From Maritimibacter sp. 55A14 (GTDB lineage: Bacteria; Pseudomonadota; Alphaproteobacteria; Rhodobacterales; Rhodobacteraceae), in contig NZ_QEYE01000013.1 of assembly GCF_003122205.1 (NCBI RefSeq), positions 1 to 64,000 on the forward strand: DNA of 64,000 bases, written 5' to 3'. The translations under genes and the position numbers were made by a program. Every line of letters starts with the position of its first letter. Position 1 is the first letter of the stretch. The notes under the pieces are model-generated. The model was given only the letters and a program-made list of their open reading frames with translations, was not told the origin of the DNA and did no database searches. Shown here piece after piece: positions 1 through 8,593 of this stretch.

Positions 1-127
1 GTCCGCCGGCGCCGGCTTCGTCGTCGTCATCTGCGGCGAGATCATGACCATGCCGGGCCTCCCGCGCGTGCCCTCCGCCGAGGCGATCATGCTCAACGAC
101 CAGGGCCAAATAGAGGGGCTGTTCTGA
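1..127 (+). CDS. fhs: Formate--tetrahydrofolate ligase, C-terminal end (partial)
   Basis: Only the last 41 codons are present, read from base 2 to the TGA at 125-127. The peptide carries [14 protein letters not shown] and ends [14 protein letters not shown], the typical C-terminus of formate--tetrahydrofolate ligase. The enzyme makes 10-formyl-THF from formate, THF and ATP in the cytosol. The assignment is strengthened by folD 1.1 kb downstream, since the two enzymes act on the same one-carbon pool. The rest of the gene lies outside the window. Confidence 0.9.
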   Translation, partial: SAGAGFVVVICGEIMTMPGLPRVPSAEAIMLNDQGQIEGLF

Positions 128-195
128 GCGTCGCCCGATTGACCTTGGTCGCGGTCCGGGGCATCCCGGACCGCGACAGGATCAAGGGGCATGAA

Positions 196-495
196 ATGGC
201 GGAACCGGCGAAATGCCGCTCGATGACGGAGCTGCGCGAGACGATAGACGGGCTCGATGCCGAACTGATGAGGCTTCTGGCCCGGCGCGCGGCCTGTATC
301 GACCGCGCCATCGAGTTGAAACGCGCCGCCGGGCTGCCCGCCCGGATCGACGCGCGGGTGGAGGAAGTGGCCGCGAATGCGCGCCGCAATGCAACGGCGG
401 CCGGGTTCGATCCGGAATTCGCCGAACGACTCTGGCGGCAATTGATCGACTGGTCCATCGCGCGCGAGGCGCGTGTCCTGGATCGGACGAAGTGA
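196..495 (+). CDS. Chorismate mutase type II family protein
   Basis: A 99-residue all-helical protein of the AroQ/CM_2 fold, which covers stand-alone chorismate mutases and PchB-type isochorismate-pyruvate lyases. The signature helix LRETIDGLDAELMRLLARR lies at residues 11-29, with an acidic/arginine pattern typical of the family and a second arginine-rich helix near the C-terminus. The ATG at 196 is preferred over an upstream TTG at 139 because AAGGGGC stands just ahead of it. The gene sits between fhs and folD. Why a chorismate enzyme lies among one-carbon genes cannot be told from the sequence, and mutase versus lyase activity is not resolved. Confidence 0.8.
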   Translation: MAEPAKCRSMTELRETIDGLDAELMRLLARRAACIDRAIELKRAAGLPARIDARVEEVAANARRNATAAGFDPEFAERLWRQLIDWSIAREARVLDRTK

Positions 496-543
496 AGATG
501 CAGGCGCGACAGTTGCGCAATGCGTGAGGGAGAAAAGACCGGC

Positions 544-669
544 ATGACGGCCAGGATCATCGACGGAAACGCCTTCGCCGCCACGGTGCGCGAGAAGGGG
601 GCGATCATGCTCAATGTCATGGGCCAGATCGAGCGGCAGTACCGAGATATGCCGGAAAGCAGGACATGA
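544..669 (+). pseudogene. Chimeric remnant: start of folD fused in frame to end of fhs
   Basis: A 41-codon open frame whose first 18 codons ([18 protein letters not shown]) copy the start of the intact folD at 1214. The DNA differs at 3 of 54 bases. The next 12 codons (GAIMLNVMGQIE) copy the end of fhs at about 87-122, with 29 of 36 bases identical. A short tail follows. The TGA overlaps the methyltransferase ATG at 666 as ATGA, so the remnant could couple translation into that gene. It cannot encode a working FolD or Fhs. I read it as a scar of a duplication and deletion; an acquired function as a leader peptide is possible but unsupported. Confidence 0.8.
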
Positions 670-1217
670 AACACCGGCGCAGAAAATTCGTCAGTCTGAT
701 CCCCAAGAATGCCCGCATCGTCGAAGTCGGCGTTCATCTTGGGGATTTTTCGGAGAGACTGATCGAAGATTGCGCGCCGCGCGAGTTGCATCTGATCGAC
801 CCTTGGAAGATCGTCGAGAAGCCGGAATATGAAAAGGCTCTGTACGGCGGGGACACAAGCCAAGCCGAAATGGACTCCAGATATCAAAGAGTTATCGAGC
901 GGTTCCGGGAACAGATCGGCGCAGGCCAGGTCAAGGTGCACCGGGCTGTCAGCGCCGAAGTCGAGGGCGAAATCGGCGAGGTCGATCTCGTCTATCTGGA
1001 CGGCGACCACACCTATGACGGCGTGAGGTCCGATCTTGAACTGTGGTGGCCGCATCTTCCGGTCGGGGGCCGCATCGCCGGCGATGACTACGCGCTTGGC
1101 GGCTGGTGGGGGGACGGTGTGGTGCGTGCGATCGGCGAATGGTGCGCCCGCCCCGATGTTCTGATCGAATGGAAGATGAGAGATCAGATCATTCTGAAGA
1201 AAAGGAAAATGCCATGA
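666..1217 (+). CDS. Class I SAM-dependent methyltransferase
   Basis: A 183-residue protein with a SAM-binding motif [12 protein letters not shown], at residues 19-29. An acidic strand/loop, [14 protein letters not shown], follows at about 102-115, and a downstream GGRIAGDDY. The pattern is that of the Methyltransf_24/class I group, often small-molecule or glycan O-methyltransferases; the substrate is unknown. It begins in an ATGA overlap with the folD/fhs remnant and ends in another ATGA overlap with folD, so it is likely translated with folD. Two sampled lines give about 52-55% G+C, below the neighbouring genes, which with the remnant suggests insertion into an older fhs-CM-folD order. Confidence 0.8.
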   Translation: MKHRRRKFVSLIPKNARIVEVGVHLGDFSERLIEDCAPRELHLIDPWKIVEKPEYEKALYGGDTSQAEMDSRYQRVIERFREQIGAGQVKVHRAVSAEVEGEIGEVDLVYLDGDHTYDGVRSDLELWWPHLPVGGRIAGDDYALGGWWGDGVVRAIGEWCARPDVLIEWKMRDQIILKKRKMP

Positions 1218-2107
1218 CGGCCAAGATTATCGACGGAAAAGCCTTCGCCGCCACGGTGCGCGAGAAGGTCGCGGTGCATGTCGCCCGCCTGAAGGACGAG
1301 AACGGCATCACGCCGGGTCTCGCGGTCGTGCTGGTGGGCGAGGACCCGGCCAGCCAGGTCTATGTCCGCAACAAGGGCAAGCAGACCGCCGAAGCGGGGA
1401 TGGCGAGTTTCGAACACAAGCTCGATGCGGACACCGATCAGGCCACGCTGCTCAAGCTGATCGACGATCTCAACAACGATCCCGCGGTGCATGGCATCCT
1501 GGTGCAGTTACCGCTTCCGGGGCATATGGACGAGGATCTGGTGATCAACGCCATTGACCCGGCCAAGGATGTGGACGGCTTCCATATCTCCAATGTCGGG
1601 CTGCTGGGCACCGGGCAGAAGAGCATGGTGCCCTGCACCCCGCTGGGCTGCCTGATGATGCTGCGCGACCATTACGGCTCGCTCTCGGGGCTGAACGCGG
1701 TCGTGGTGGGACGCTCCAACATCGTCGGCAAGCCGATGGCCAACCTGCTCCTGCGCGACAGCTGCACGGTGACGGTCGCCCATAGCCGCACCCGCGATAT
1801 CGAGGAGGTGTGCCGCCGTGCCGATATTCTGGTGGCCGCGGTCGGCCGGCCGGGAATGGTTACCGGCGACTGGGTGAAGCCCGGCGCCACGGTGATCGAC
1901 GTGGGCATCAACCGCGTCGAGAAACCCGAGGGCGGAACGCGCCTGGTGGGCGATGTGGAGTTCGCCAGCGCGGTCGAGGTGGCGGGCGCGATCACCCCGG
2001 TTCCGGGCGGGGTCGGGCCGATGACCATCGCCTGCCTTCTGGCCAACACGCTGACCGCCTGCTGCCGCGCCAATGGCCTGACGGAACCCGAGGGCCTGAC
2101 CGCCTGA
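1214..2107 (+). CDS. folD: Bifunctional methylenetetrahydrofolate dehydrogenase / methenyltetrahydrofolate cyclohydrolase
   Basis: A 297-residue FolD of normal length. It interconverts 5,10-methylene-THF, methenyl-THF and 10-formyl-THF with NADP in the cytosol. Visible motifs are YVRNKGK (active-site Tyr/Lys) near residues 50-56, GILVQLPLP near 95, the nucleotide-binding [14 protein letters not shown] near 160 and the C-terminal [10 protein letters not shown]. The ATG at 1214 is chosen because MTAKIIDG is the usual start; a longer frame from 1106 only runs back into the methyltransferase gene. It overlaps that gene by 4 bases. It works with the Fhs encoded upstream. Confidence 0.97.
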   Translation: MTAKIIDGKAFAATVREKVAVHVARLKDENGITPGLAVVLVGEDPASQVYVRNKGKQTAEAGMASFEHKLDADTDQATLLKLIDDLNNDPAVHGILVQLPLPGHMDEDLVINAIDPAKDVDGFHISNVGLLGTGQKSMVPCTPLGCLMMLRDHYGSLSGLNAVVVGRSNIVGKPMANLLLRDSCTVTVAHSRTRDIEEVCRRADILVAAVGRPGMVTGDWVKPGATVIDVGINRVEKPEGGTRLVGDVEFASAVEVAGAITPVPGGVGPMTIACLLANTLTACCRANGLTEPEGLTA

Positions 2108-2118
2108 ACGCGCGCCCG

Positions 2119-2556
2119 TCAGGCGGCGGGGACCGGGATCATCGTGCCCAGCAGGGTCGCCACCGCCACCGCGCCGTCCGGGGTCTCGGCGCTGACATCG
2201 GCGCGCACGACCACCAGCCGCCGACCGGGCTTGACGACATGGCCCTCGGCGATAAGCAGCCTTCCCCGCGCCGGGGCCAGAAGGTGGATCTTCATCTCGC
2301 TGGTCAGCACCTCCATCCCCGGCTCCATGACGCTGAGCGCGGCATAGCCCGCGGCGCTGTCGCCAATCGCGAAGGTCAGCCCGGCATGGGCAAAGCCGTG
2401 CTGCTGCGTCGCGCCGGGGAGAATCGGTGCCGTAATGCGGCAGAACCCGTGCCGGGCCTCGGCCATTTCCGCGCCCAGGGTGGCCATCATCGCCTGTCGC
2501 GCGAAACTTTCGCGCATCACTTTTTCGAAATTCGGGTTCCGGGGCAAATTTGCCAT
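2119..2556 (-). CDS. PaaI family hotdog-fold thioesterase
   Basis: A 145-residue hotdog-fold protein of the PaaI/acyl-CoA thioesterase group. The helix-start signature QQHGFAHAG and the following acidic segment FAIGDSAAGYAA at about 51-70 match the family's active-site helix. The C-terminal half holds the beta strands MEVLTSEMKIHLLAPA and VVKPGRRLVVVRADV. Substrate is not predictable. It converges on folD with 11 bases between the stop codons. No signal peptide is present. Confidence 0.85.
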   Translation of the reverse strand: MANLPRNPNFEKVMRESFARQAMMATLGAEMAEARHGFCRITAPILPGATQQHGFAHAGLTFAIGDSAAGYAALSVMEPGMEVLTSEMKIHLLAPARGRLLIAEGHVVKPGRRLVVVRADVSAETPDGAVAVATLLGTMIPVPAA

Positions 2557-2695
2557 TTATGTCCTTACTGTTTCTATTATTGCGACAATGTGTGCCAGGC
2601 GGCCGGTTCTGGATATATCGCTTGCAGGTTGTGCTCCCGGCGCACGACTATATGATTTTGACGAAGACATGTGGAGTGTTTCTGTTAGGGGTGTC

Positions 2696-3433
2696 ATGAG
2701 TTTCCTGCACAGCCTTTTCCGGCGGTCTATCATGCCGGTGCCGTTGAGTTCCTGGCTTCTCGGGGCATTTATCGCCTCGCTGGCCGGACCTTTTGGAACC
2801 TATCACAGCCTGCCCTGGCTGGAACGCGCGGCCTACTGGTTTGCGGTGATCGGAGGGGGTATGGTCCTGGGGCGGGCACTTCTGCTCTGGACCGAGGGTT
2901 ACATGCCCGACGACAGCTATTGGCGCCCGGCCCTGGCGCGGACCTTCGCTTTCACCGCCATCTACACGATGATCCTCGTCTACGTGCATCGCCATGTGAT
3001 CGGCTGGCGGCCGGAGGAGACCCTGACCGTGGGCGAGATTGCAACCGTGTGTTTCACGCTTGCGTTCGGGGTGAACGTGATTCGCTTCCTGATCCTCAGC
3101 ACGCAGGAACCAGAGCTTGAGGGGCCGCGGCTCCTGCGCCGGCTGGAGCCGCACATGAAGGGCACGATTCTGCGGCTCTCGGGGCGCGATCATTATGTGG
3201 ACGTGCATACCGACGCGGGCGTGACGCAGATCCTGATGCGTTTCTCCGATGCGCTGGACGAACTGGACGGGATCGACGGCCACCAGGTCCACCGTTCGCA
3301 TTGGGTCGCGCGCCATGCGGTGTCCGGGTCTGAAAAGGCGCAAGGACGCGATTTCCTGGTGCTGGTCGACGGCGCGCGGGTGCCGGTCAGCCGCAGCTAT
3401 CGCGATTCCCTGAAGGACACGGGCCTGCTCTGA
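2696..3433 (+). CDS. Membrane-anchored LytTR-domain DNA-binding regulator
   Basis: About 245 residues. The N-terminal half has four hydrophobic segments (for example SSWLLGAFIASLAGPF and AAYWFAVIGGGMVLGRALLL). The C-terminal part from about residue 150, beginning GTILRLSGRDHYVDVHT and including HQVHRSHWV, is a LytTR DNA-binding domain. No receiver domain is present, so this is a one-component membrane regulator rather than a classical response regulator. ATG 2696 follows AGGGG; 2669 and 2732 are alternatives. Its last 37 bases overlap the 3' end of pdeM on the other strand. Target genes and signal are unknown. Confidence 0.8.
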   Translation: MSFLHSLFRRSIMPVPLSSWLLGAFIASLAGPFGTYHSLPWLERAAYWFAVIGGGMVLGRALLLWTEGYMPDDSYWRPALARTFAFTAIYTMILVYVHRHVIGWRPEETLTVGEIATVCFTLAFGVNVIRFLILSTQEPELEGPRLLRRLEPHMKGTILRLSGRDHYVDVHTDAGVTQILMRFSDALDELDGIDGHQVHRSHWVARHAVSGSEKAQGRDFLVLVDGARVPVSRSYRDSLKDTGLL

Positions 3434-4095
3434 GCGCCTGGCATCGGGATCGGGCGGGGCGGGTCGCCCAGCAACACCGCCCGCGCGTCGGCGCCCATCA
3501 GTCCCGACAGGGCCGGATCGTCGCAGTGCAGCCCGCCGGTATAGGCGCCGTAGGCGGGCAGGATCAGCCGCGCTGCGTCCAGCAGGAAGCAGCGCGCCGC
3601 GATCCGCCGCCCTCCCGCCGCGATCCGTGCCTTGGGGTGATAATGGCCGGAGACCTCGGCACTGGCGCCGGGCTGCGCGATATGCCGGAAGGAGAGCGGA
3701 CCGAGGCGGACCCGCGCCAGATGGGTGCCGCCCAATTCGGTCGGTCCAGGGTCGTGGTTGCCCTCGACCCAGATCCAGTGGTGGCCGGCCATCAGCCGCG
3801 CAAGCCGGTCGGCCTCGTCCTGGGGCAGTCCGCCCGCGGCCTCAAGATCGTCGAAACTGTCGCCCAGGCAGAGCACGCAGCCCGCCGCCACGGCCTCGAT
3901 ATCCGCCTCAAGCCGGTTCAGCGTCTCTGTCGTCTCATAGGGCGGAAGCAGCGTTCCGCCCCGGCGCGCGATCCGCTCGGCCTTGCCCAGATGCAGGTCC
4001 GAGACGACGAGCGTCGCCTGCTCCGGCCAGTGGAGCGCGCCGGAGGGCAGGGCCGTCAGGGCTGCGCCCGCGAGGATGAAATCATATCCCGCCAT
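3397..4095 (-). CDS. pdeM: Ligase-associated DNA damage response endonuclease PdeM
   Basis: A 232-residue calcineurin-like metallophosphoesterase. Metal-binding motifs are in order: DLHLGKAE (D33, H35), LGDSFDD near 78, GNHDPG near 112 and SGHYHPK near 149. The family acts in a bacterial repair set with a DEXH helicase, an ATP-dependent ligase and a processing exonuclease. The helicase gene lies immediately upstream on the same strand with a 39-base gap, which supports PdeM over a generic phosphoesterase. The ligase and exonuclease genes are not in the window. The 3' end overlaps the LytTR gene tail to tail. Confidence 0.88.
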   Translation of the reverse strand: MAGYDFILAGAALTALPSGALHWPEQATLVVSDLHLGKAERIARRGGTLLPPYETTETLNRLEADIEAVAAGCVLCLGDSFDDLEAAGGLPQDEADRLARLMAGHHWIWVEGNHDPGPTELGGTHLARVRLGPLSFRHIAQPGASAEVSGHYHPKARIAAGGRRIAARCFLLDAARLILPAYGAYTGGLHCDDPALSGLMGADARAVLLGDPPRPIPMPGAQSRPVSFRESR

Positions 4096-4134
4096 TGCCC
4101 CCTCAAAGCGCAGCCGGGCGCGATGCGCAAGCCC

Positions 4135-6540
4135 TCAGGCCAACCCGGCCTCGCGCATCAGGCGCTGTGCCTCGGCCTCCACCAGACGTGCCTCGGCCGC
4201 GCCGGAGATCGGCACGCGCCCGACCTCCAACAGCAGCGGCGCGGCGAGCGGCGTGACATGGCGCGCGCGGACATGGTCGATGCGGCCTGCAACCCGGTCG
4301 AGCATTTCCTCGATCCGGCCGAAATCCACCAGCCCGCGCATCGCCTCCTCGCGGGTGATCTTCAGCATCAGGTGGCCGGGGTCGTATTTCACCAGCGTGT
4401 CGTAGAGGATGTCCGATGAGAACGTCGCCTGCCTGCCGCTCTTGCGGCCGCCGGGCAGGTTGCGTTCGATCAGTCCGGCGATGGTGGCGGAGGCGCGAAA
4501 GGTGCGCTTCATCACCGCGTTGGAGGCCAGCCAGCCTTCCAGCGCGGCGGCCATCCCAGCCCGCGAGAAGAGTTGTGCGGGATTCTCCAGCGGCTCCAGC
4601 GCCCAGATCAGTGTGGCGTAATCGGTGGCCACGAAACCCAGCGGGGCGAGCCCGGCCTCCTCCATCCGACGGGTCAGCAGCAGGCCCAGCGTCTGCTGTG
4701 CGTTGCGTCCGGCGAAGCCGTAGACGCAGGTATGCGCGCGGCCCTCGCGCGGGAAGCTCTCGACCAGCAGCCGGCCGGGCGCCGGCAGGCGCGAGATCTC
4801 GCGTTGCCGCCGCAGCCAGTCGGCCGTGTGGGCGGGCAGCGCCGGCCAGTCGGGCTGGTCGAGAAGCCGCAGAACCCGCTCCGAGAGTTGCGTCGAGGTG
4901 GCCAGCTTCACCCCCATGAAGACCGCGACCTTCGGTTCCCGCCCGACCTGCCGCGTGACCTCCACCACCATCTCGCGCAGCCCTTCGTAGCGTACCACCT
5001 GGCCGCCGATCAGGAAGCTGTCGCCCGGCGTCAGCGAGGCCGCGAAGGCTTCCTCCACCTCGCCCAGCGGCGCGCCGCCGCGGCGGTTGCGCAGCCGGAC
5101 CTTCAGCGTGTCCTGGTCGATGATCGTGCCGATATTCATGCGGATGTCGCGCGCCCGGCGCGGGTCGCGCAGCCGCCAGCGCCCGTCGGCGTCCTGCATC
5201 AGTCGCTGCCAGCGGTCATAGGCGCGCAGCGCGTAGCCGCCGGTGGCGCAAAACTCCAGGCATTCGTCGAAGGCAGGCCGGGTGAGCGCCGCATAGGGCC
5301 CCGCGCGGCGGAACTCGGCGTAAAGCGTACCGGCGTCGAACGGGCCGGCGGCGGCGCAGATCATCATATGCTGGCAGAGCACGTCACGAGGCCCCGGCCC
5401 GCGCGGCGCTCCGTCGAGATCGTTCTCGCGCACCGCGTCGAGCGCGGCGCGGCATTCCACCACCTCGAAACGGTTCGCCGGGACCAGCAGCGCCTTGGAG
5501 GGCGCGTTGTAGCGGTGGTTGGACCGCCCGATACGCTGCACCAGCCGCTTGACCGTCTTGGGCGCGCCGACCTGGATCACGAGGTCCACGTCGCCCCAAT
5601 CGATCCCCAGGTCGAGCGATCCTGTGCAGACGATGGCGCGCAGCTCGCTCGCCACCATCGCGGCCTCGACCTTGCGGCGCGCCTCCAGCGAGAGCGAGCC
5701 GTGATGGATGCCGATCGGCAGGCCCTCGGTATTGGCCAGCCAGAGCGCGTGGAAGAATATCTCTGCCTGGGCGCGGGTGTTGTGGAAGATCAGCGTGGTG
5801 CGGTGGCGGCGCACCTGGTCCAGCACTGCCTCCACCGCGTAGCGCCCGCCGCCGCCGGCCCAGGGGGGCGGCTCGGCCGTCTCCAGCATGGCGATGTCGG
5901 GCGCGGGGCCGGGATCGGCCCGCACGATGTCGCAGCGCGCCGGGTGGTCGGCTATGAAGCGCGCGATGGCCTCCGGGTCCTCGACCGTGGCGGAAAGCCC
6001 GGTGCGGCGCAGCCCCGGCGCGAGGGTCTGGAGCCGCGAGAGCGCCAGCATCAACTGGTCGCCGCGTTTCGATTCCGCCAGCGCATGCACCTCGTCCAGC
6101 ACCACCCGCTTCATCCCGGAAAATATCCGCGGCGCATCCTCGTAGGAGATGAGCAGGGCGAGGCTTTCGGGCGTGGTCAGCAGGATATGCGGCGGGTCGG
6201 CGCGCTGTCGGCGGCGGCGGCTCTGGGGCGTGTCGCCGGTCCGGTCCTCGACCCGGATCGGCAGGTCCATCTCCGCGATGGGGCGTGTCAGGTTGCGGCG
6301 GATGTCGGCGGCCAGCGCCTTGAGCGGCGAGATATAGAGCGTGTGAAGCCCCCGATGCCGGCCATGGGCCAGGTCCACCAGGCTGGGCAGGAAGCCCGCC
6401 AGCGTCTTGCCGCCACCGGTTGGCGCAATCAGCAGGCTCGCCGGGGCCTCTGCGCGCGCCAGCATCTCGCGCTGGTGGGGATGGACCTGCCAGCCGCGCG
6501 AGGCGAACCAGCCGGCGAAGGGGGCGGGCAGACCGGACAT
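4135..6540 (-). CDS. Ligase-associated DNA damage response DEXH-box helicase (Lhr-like)
   Basis: An 801-residue superfamily 2 helicase. Walker A APTGGGKT is at residues 38-45, the DEVH box at 148-151, TTPESLALL near 121-129 and the motif VI region VQRIGRSNHR in the second RecA domain. A long Lhr-type C-terminal region follows. The protein is shorter than full Lhr (about 1500 residues) and matches the length of the ligase-associated branch. It is expected to unwind damaged DNA in the cytosol. It probably forms a two-gene operon with pdeM just downstream. Confidence 0.9.
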   Translation of the reverse strand: MSGLPAPFAGWFASRGWQVHPHQREMLARAEAPASLLIAPTGGGKTLAGFLPSLVDLAHGRHRGLHTLYISPLKALAADIRRNLTRPIAEMDLPIRVEDRTGDTPQSRRRRQRADPPHILLTTPESLALLISYEDAPRIFSGMKRVVLDEVHALAESKRGDQLMLALSRLQTLAPGLRRTGLSATVEDPEAIARFIADHPARCDIVRADPGPAPDIAMLETAEPPPWAGGGGRYAVEAVLDQVRRHRTTLIFHNTRAQAEIFFHALWLANTEGLPIGIHHGSLSLEARRKVEAAMVASELRAIVCTGSLDLGIDWGDVDLVIQVGAPKTVKRLVQRIGRSNHRYNAPSKALLVPANRFEVVECRAALDAVRENDLDGAPRGPGPRDVLCQHMMICAAAGPFDAGTLYAEFRRAGPYAALTRPAFDECLEFCATGGYALRAYDRWQRLMQDADGRWRLRDPRRARDIRMNIGTIIDQDTLKVRLRNRRGGAPLGEVEEAFAASLTPGDSFLIGGQVVRYEGLREMVVEVTRQVGREPKVAVFMGVKLATSTQLSERVLRLLDQPDWPALPAHTADWLRRQREISRLPAPGRLLVESFPREGRAHTCVYGFAGRNAQQTLGLLLTRRMEEAGLAPLGFVATDYATLIWALEPLENPAQLFSRAGMAAALEGWLASNAVMKRTFRASATIAGLIERNLPGGRKSGRQATFSSDILYDTLVKYDPGHLMLKITREEAMRGLVDFGRIEEMLDRVAGRIDHVRARHVTPLAAPLLLEVGRVPISGAAEARLVEAEAQRLMREAGLA

Positions 6541-6623
6541 GGCGAGAGCCTATCGTGCGGCCCGCCGCTGGCAAGGGGCGGTGTGGGCGCGCGGCGGGCG
6601 GAAACCCGTTGCGGCGGTGGTGT

Positions 6624-7934
6624 TCAGTGTGCGATGGCTTCCTGCTTGACGAAGAGGTTCGCCCAGGCGCGGTCGATCAACTCGGGCGACATCTGATATT
6701 GCAGGCCCTCGTAGTCGCAGATCGCCGCCATCTGGTCGATCAGGAACTGGCCGTGGAAGTTGGCGTAGACATTGTTGATCTCGGGATACCTGTTGCGCAC
6801 CAGATGGACCAGCGTGTCCTCGTCGAGCGGCATTTTCATCTTCTTTGCGACCATGGCGAAGACCTTCAGGAACTCCTGCTGGGTCGGCCCGTCGATCTTG
6901 ATCTTGAAGAAGATACGGCGCAAGGCGGCGCCGTCGAACATCTCGTTGGGGTGGAAGTTGGTCGAGAAGATCACCAGCGTGTCGAAGGGCACCTCGAATT
7001 TCTCGCCCGATTGCAGGGCCAGGATGTCGTAGCTGGCTTCCATCGGAACGATCCAGCGGTTGATGATCGACTGCGGCGGTTCCTTCTGGCGGCCAAGGTC
7101 GTCCACGATGAAGACGCCGCCGGTGGCCTTGAGCTGCAGCGACGCCTGATAGGTCCGCGATGTCTTGTTATAGTTCAGGTCGAGCATGTCGAGCGTGAGT
7201 TCGCCGCCGGTCATCACCGTCGGCCGCTGGCAGAGCACGTAGCGCTGATCGAAGCGGCGCGAGGTGCGGCGCAGCGCGTTGGGATCGTCGTCCTCCATGT
7301 CGACCTTGTTATGCACGATCGGGTCGTAGACCGTGATGACCTGGCCGGCGTATTCGATCGCAATGGGGACATAGATGCGGTCGCCCAGCGCATCGCGGAT
7401 ACCGTTGGAGATCGCGGACTTGCCGTTGCCCGGCGGACCGTAGAGCAGGATGGACCGACCGGAACTGACCGCGGGGCCGAGGTTTTCCAGCAGCCCTTCG
7501 GGCAGGATCAGGTGCCCCATCGAACCCTTCAGCATCTCGGAATTGATCTGAATGTTGCGGACGGACTGGCGGCGGGTCTGGTCGTAGTAACGGTCGAGCG
7601 GCACCGGCATGGCGCCGTAATATTCGGACTGCGACAGCGCGTCGAGCGCGCGCGCACGGCCGGCATCGGTAAGCTGATAGGTCATCTCGGTGGTGGTACT
7701 GGCGCTGATGCTGCCCATCGACTGGATCAGCTTCTGCTGGCGCGCCATGTCGACAAGTTCCTGCGTCACGGTGTTGGGAAGGCAGATCGAGCCCGCCAGC
7801 GAGGTGACGTTCTCGAGATTCTGCCGGAACATCGTCTTCAGCAGGATGTCGCGCATCATCACCGGTGAAAGGCCGGTATCTTCCATGGACCGCGGTTGCG
7901 GAGGGGCGAGGACATCGCCGGCATGCATGTTCAT
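6624..7934 (-). CDS. AAA-family ATPase at the end of the Tad pilus operon
   Basis: A 436-residue ATPase with Walker A GPPGNGKS at 166-173 and a Walker B-like GVFIVDDLG near 270. A conserved 160-residue N-terminal region with no recognised motif precedes them. The Walker motifs and the STNFHP sensor-like segment fit an AAA+ fold. It lies downstream of the prepilin peptidase gene on the same strand but after a 154-base gap, so it may have its own promoter. A role in pilus assembly is inferred from position only. Confidence 0.75.
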   Translation of the reverse strand: MNMHAGDVLAPPQPRSMEDTGLSPVMMRDILLKTMFRQNLENVTSLAGSICLPNTVTQELVDMARQQKLIQSMGSISASTTTEMTYQLTDAGRARALDALSQSEYYGAMPVPLDRYYDQTRRQSVRNIQINSEMLKGSMGHLILPEGLLENLGPAVSSGRSILLYGPPGNGKSAISNGIRDALGDRIYVPIAIEYAGQVITVYDPIVHNKVDMEDDDPNALRRTSRRFDQRYVLCQRPTVMTGGELTLDMLDLNYNKTSRTYQASLQLKATGGVFIVDDLGRQKEPPQSIINRWIVPMEASYDILALQSGEKFEVPFDTLVIFSTNFHPNEMFDGAALRRIFFKIKIDGPTQQEFLKVFAMVAKKMKMPLDEDTLVHLVRNRYPEINNVYANFHGQFLIDQMAAICDYEGLQYQMSPELIDRAWANLFVKQEAIAH

Positions 7935-8088
7935 TTGTTGGCCTCAATCCATCTGCATAACCCGACCCCGCCGCGTGTGCAGCCGCAAGCGGGGACCGGG
8001 CCGACTTTGCTTTGTAAGGCTCAAGCTGCCGGAATACTGTGGCAAAATAATGGATCAAGGCGGGCAGGAACGGATCCTTTGCGCCGCC

Positions 8089-8589
8089 TCAGCCCGCGTG
8101 TTGCATCGCCGCCAGCGCCAGATAGGCCACCAGCGCGCCGCCCAGCGCGAAGCCCATCGGGAAATCCTTCTTGCGCTCCCAGGACTGCCAGTCAGGCGTC
8201 ACGCGGCGCACAAGCGGCGTGGCGCGGGCGAGCCTGTGGGTCAGGAAGGCCGCGATCATCACGATGGCCAGCACGAAGGCGAAGCCGCGCAGATCGCCCA
8301 GCGCGATGAAGGGTGCCATAGCGGCGGCGAATTTCGCGTCGCCCGCGCCGACAAGCCCCAGGACGCTCAGCAGGAAACCGGCCAGGAGCACGATGAGTAT
8401 ATGCGCAAGACGCCACAGATAGGCGTCGAGTGGCAATGCGACGAGCCCCAGGACAAGAAACCCGGCGGTCAGCGCCAGAACCGCCAAATTCGGGATGCGC
8501 ATCGTCTTCATGTCGCTCCACGCCACCCATACCGAGATCGGCAGCGCGATGACGAGAAAGATCAGCGCCTGTTGCGCGGTGGTCTCCAT
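8089..8589 (-). CDS. cpaA: Prepilin peptidase, CpaA/TadV type
   Basis: A 166-residue, almost wholly hydrophobic inner-membrane protein of the A24 aspartic peptidase family. The two catalytic aspartates are visible: SDMKTMRIPN (D26) in the first loop and VGAGDAKFAAA around residue 105, matching the GxGD pattern. It removes the leader of the Flp prepilin encoded at 18446-18625. Short CpaA/TadV peptidases lack the N-methylation domain of PilD, in agreement with the length here. It is 4 bases downstream of the TPR lipoprotein gene. Confidence 0.88.
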   Translation of the reverse strand: METTAQQALIFLVIALPISVWVAWSDMKTMRIPNLAVLALTAGFLVLGLVALPLDAYLWRLAHILIVLLAGFLLSVLGLVGAGDAKFAAAMAPFIALGDLRGFAFVLAIVMIAAFLTHRLARATPLVRRVTPDWQSWERKKDFPMGFALGGALVAYLALAAMQHAG

Positions 8590-8593
8590 CGCG

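Noticed and set aside
139-195. TTG at 139 as the chorismate mutase start.
   Set aside because: It has no ribosome site and lies only 11 bases after the fhs stop; the ATG at 196 with AAGGGGC upstream fits the family length.
4573-6696. A 707-residue open frame on the plus strand across the DEXH helicase gene.
   Set aside because: It lies antisense to a gene with intact helicase motifs, and its composition is typical of a GC-rich shadow frame.
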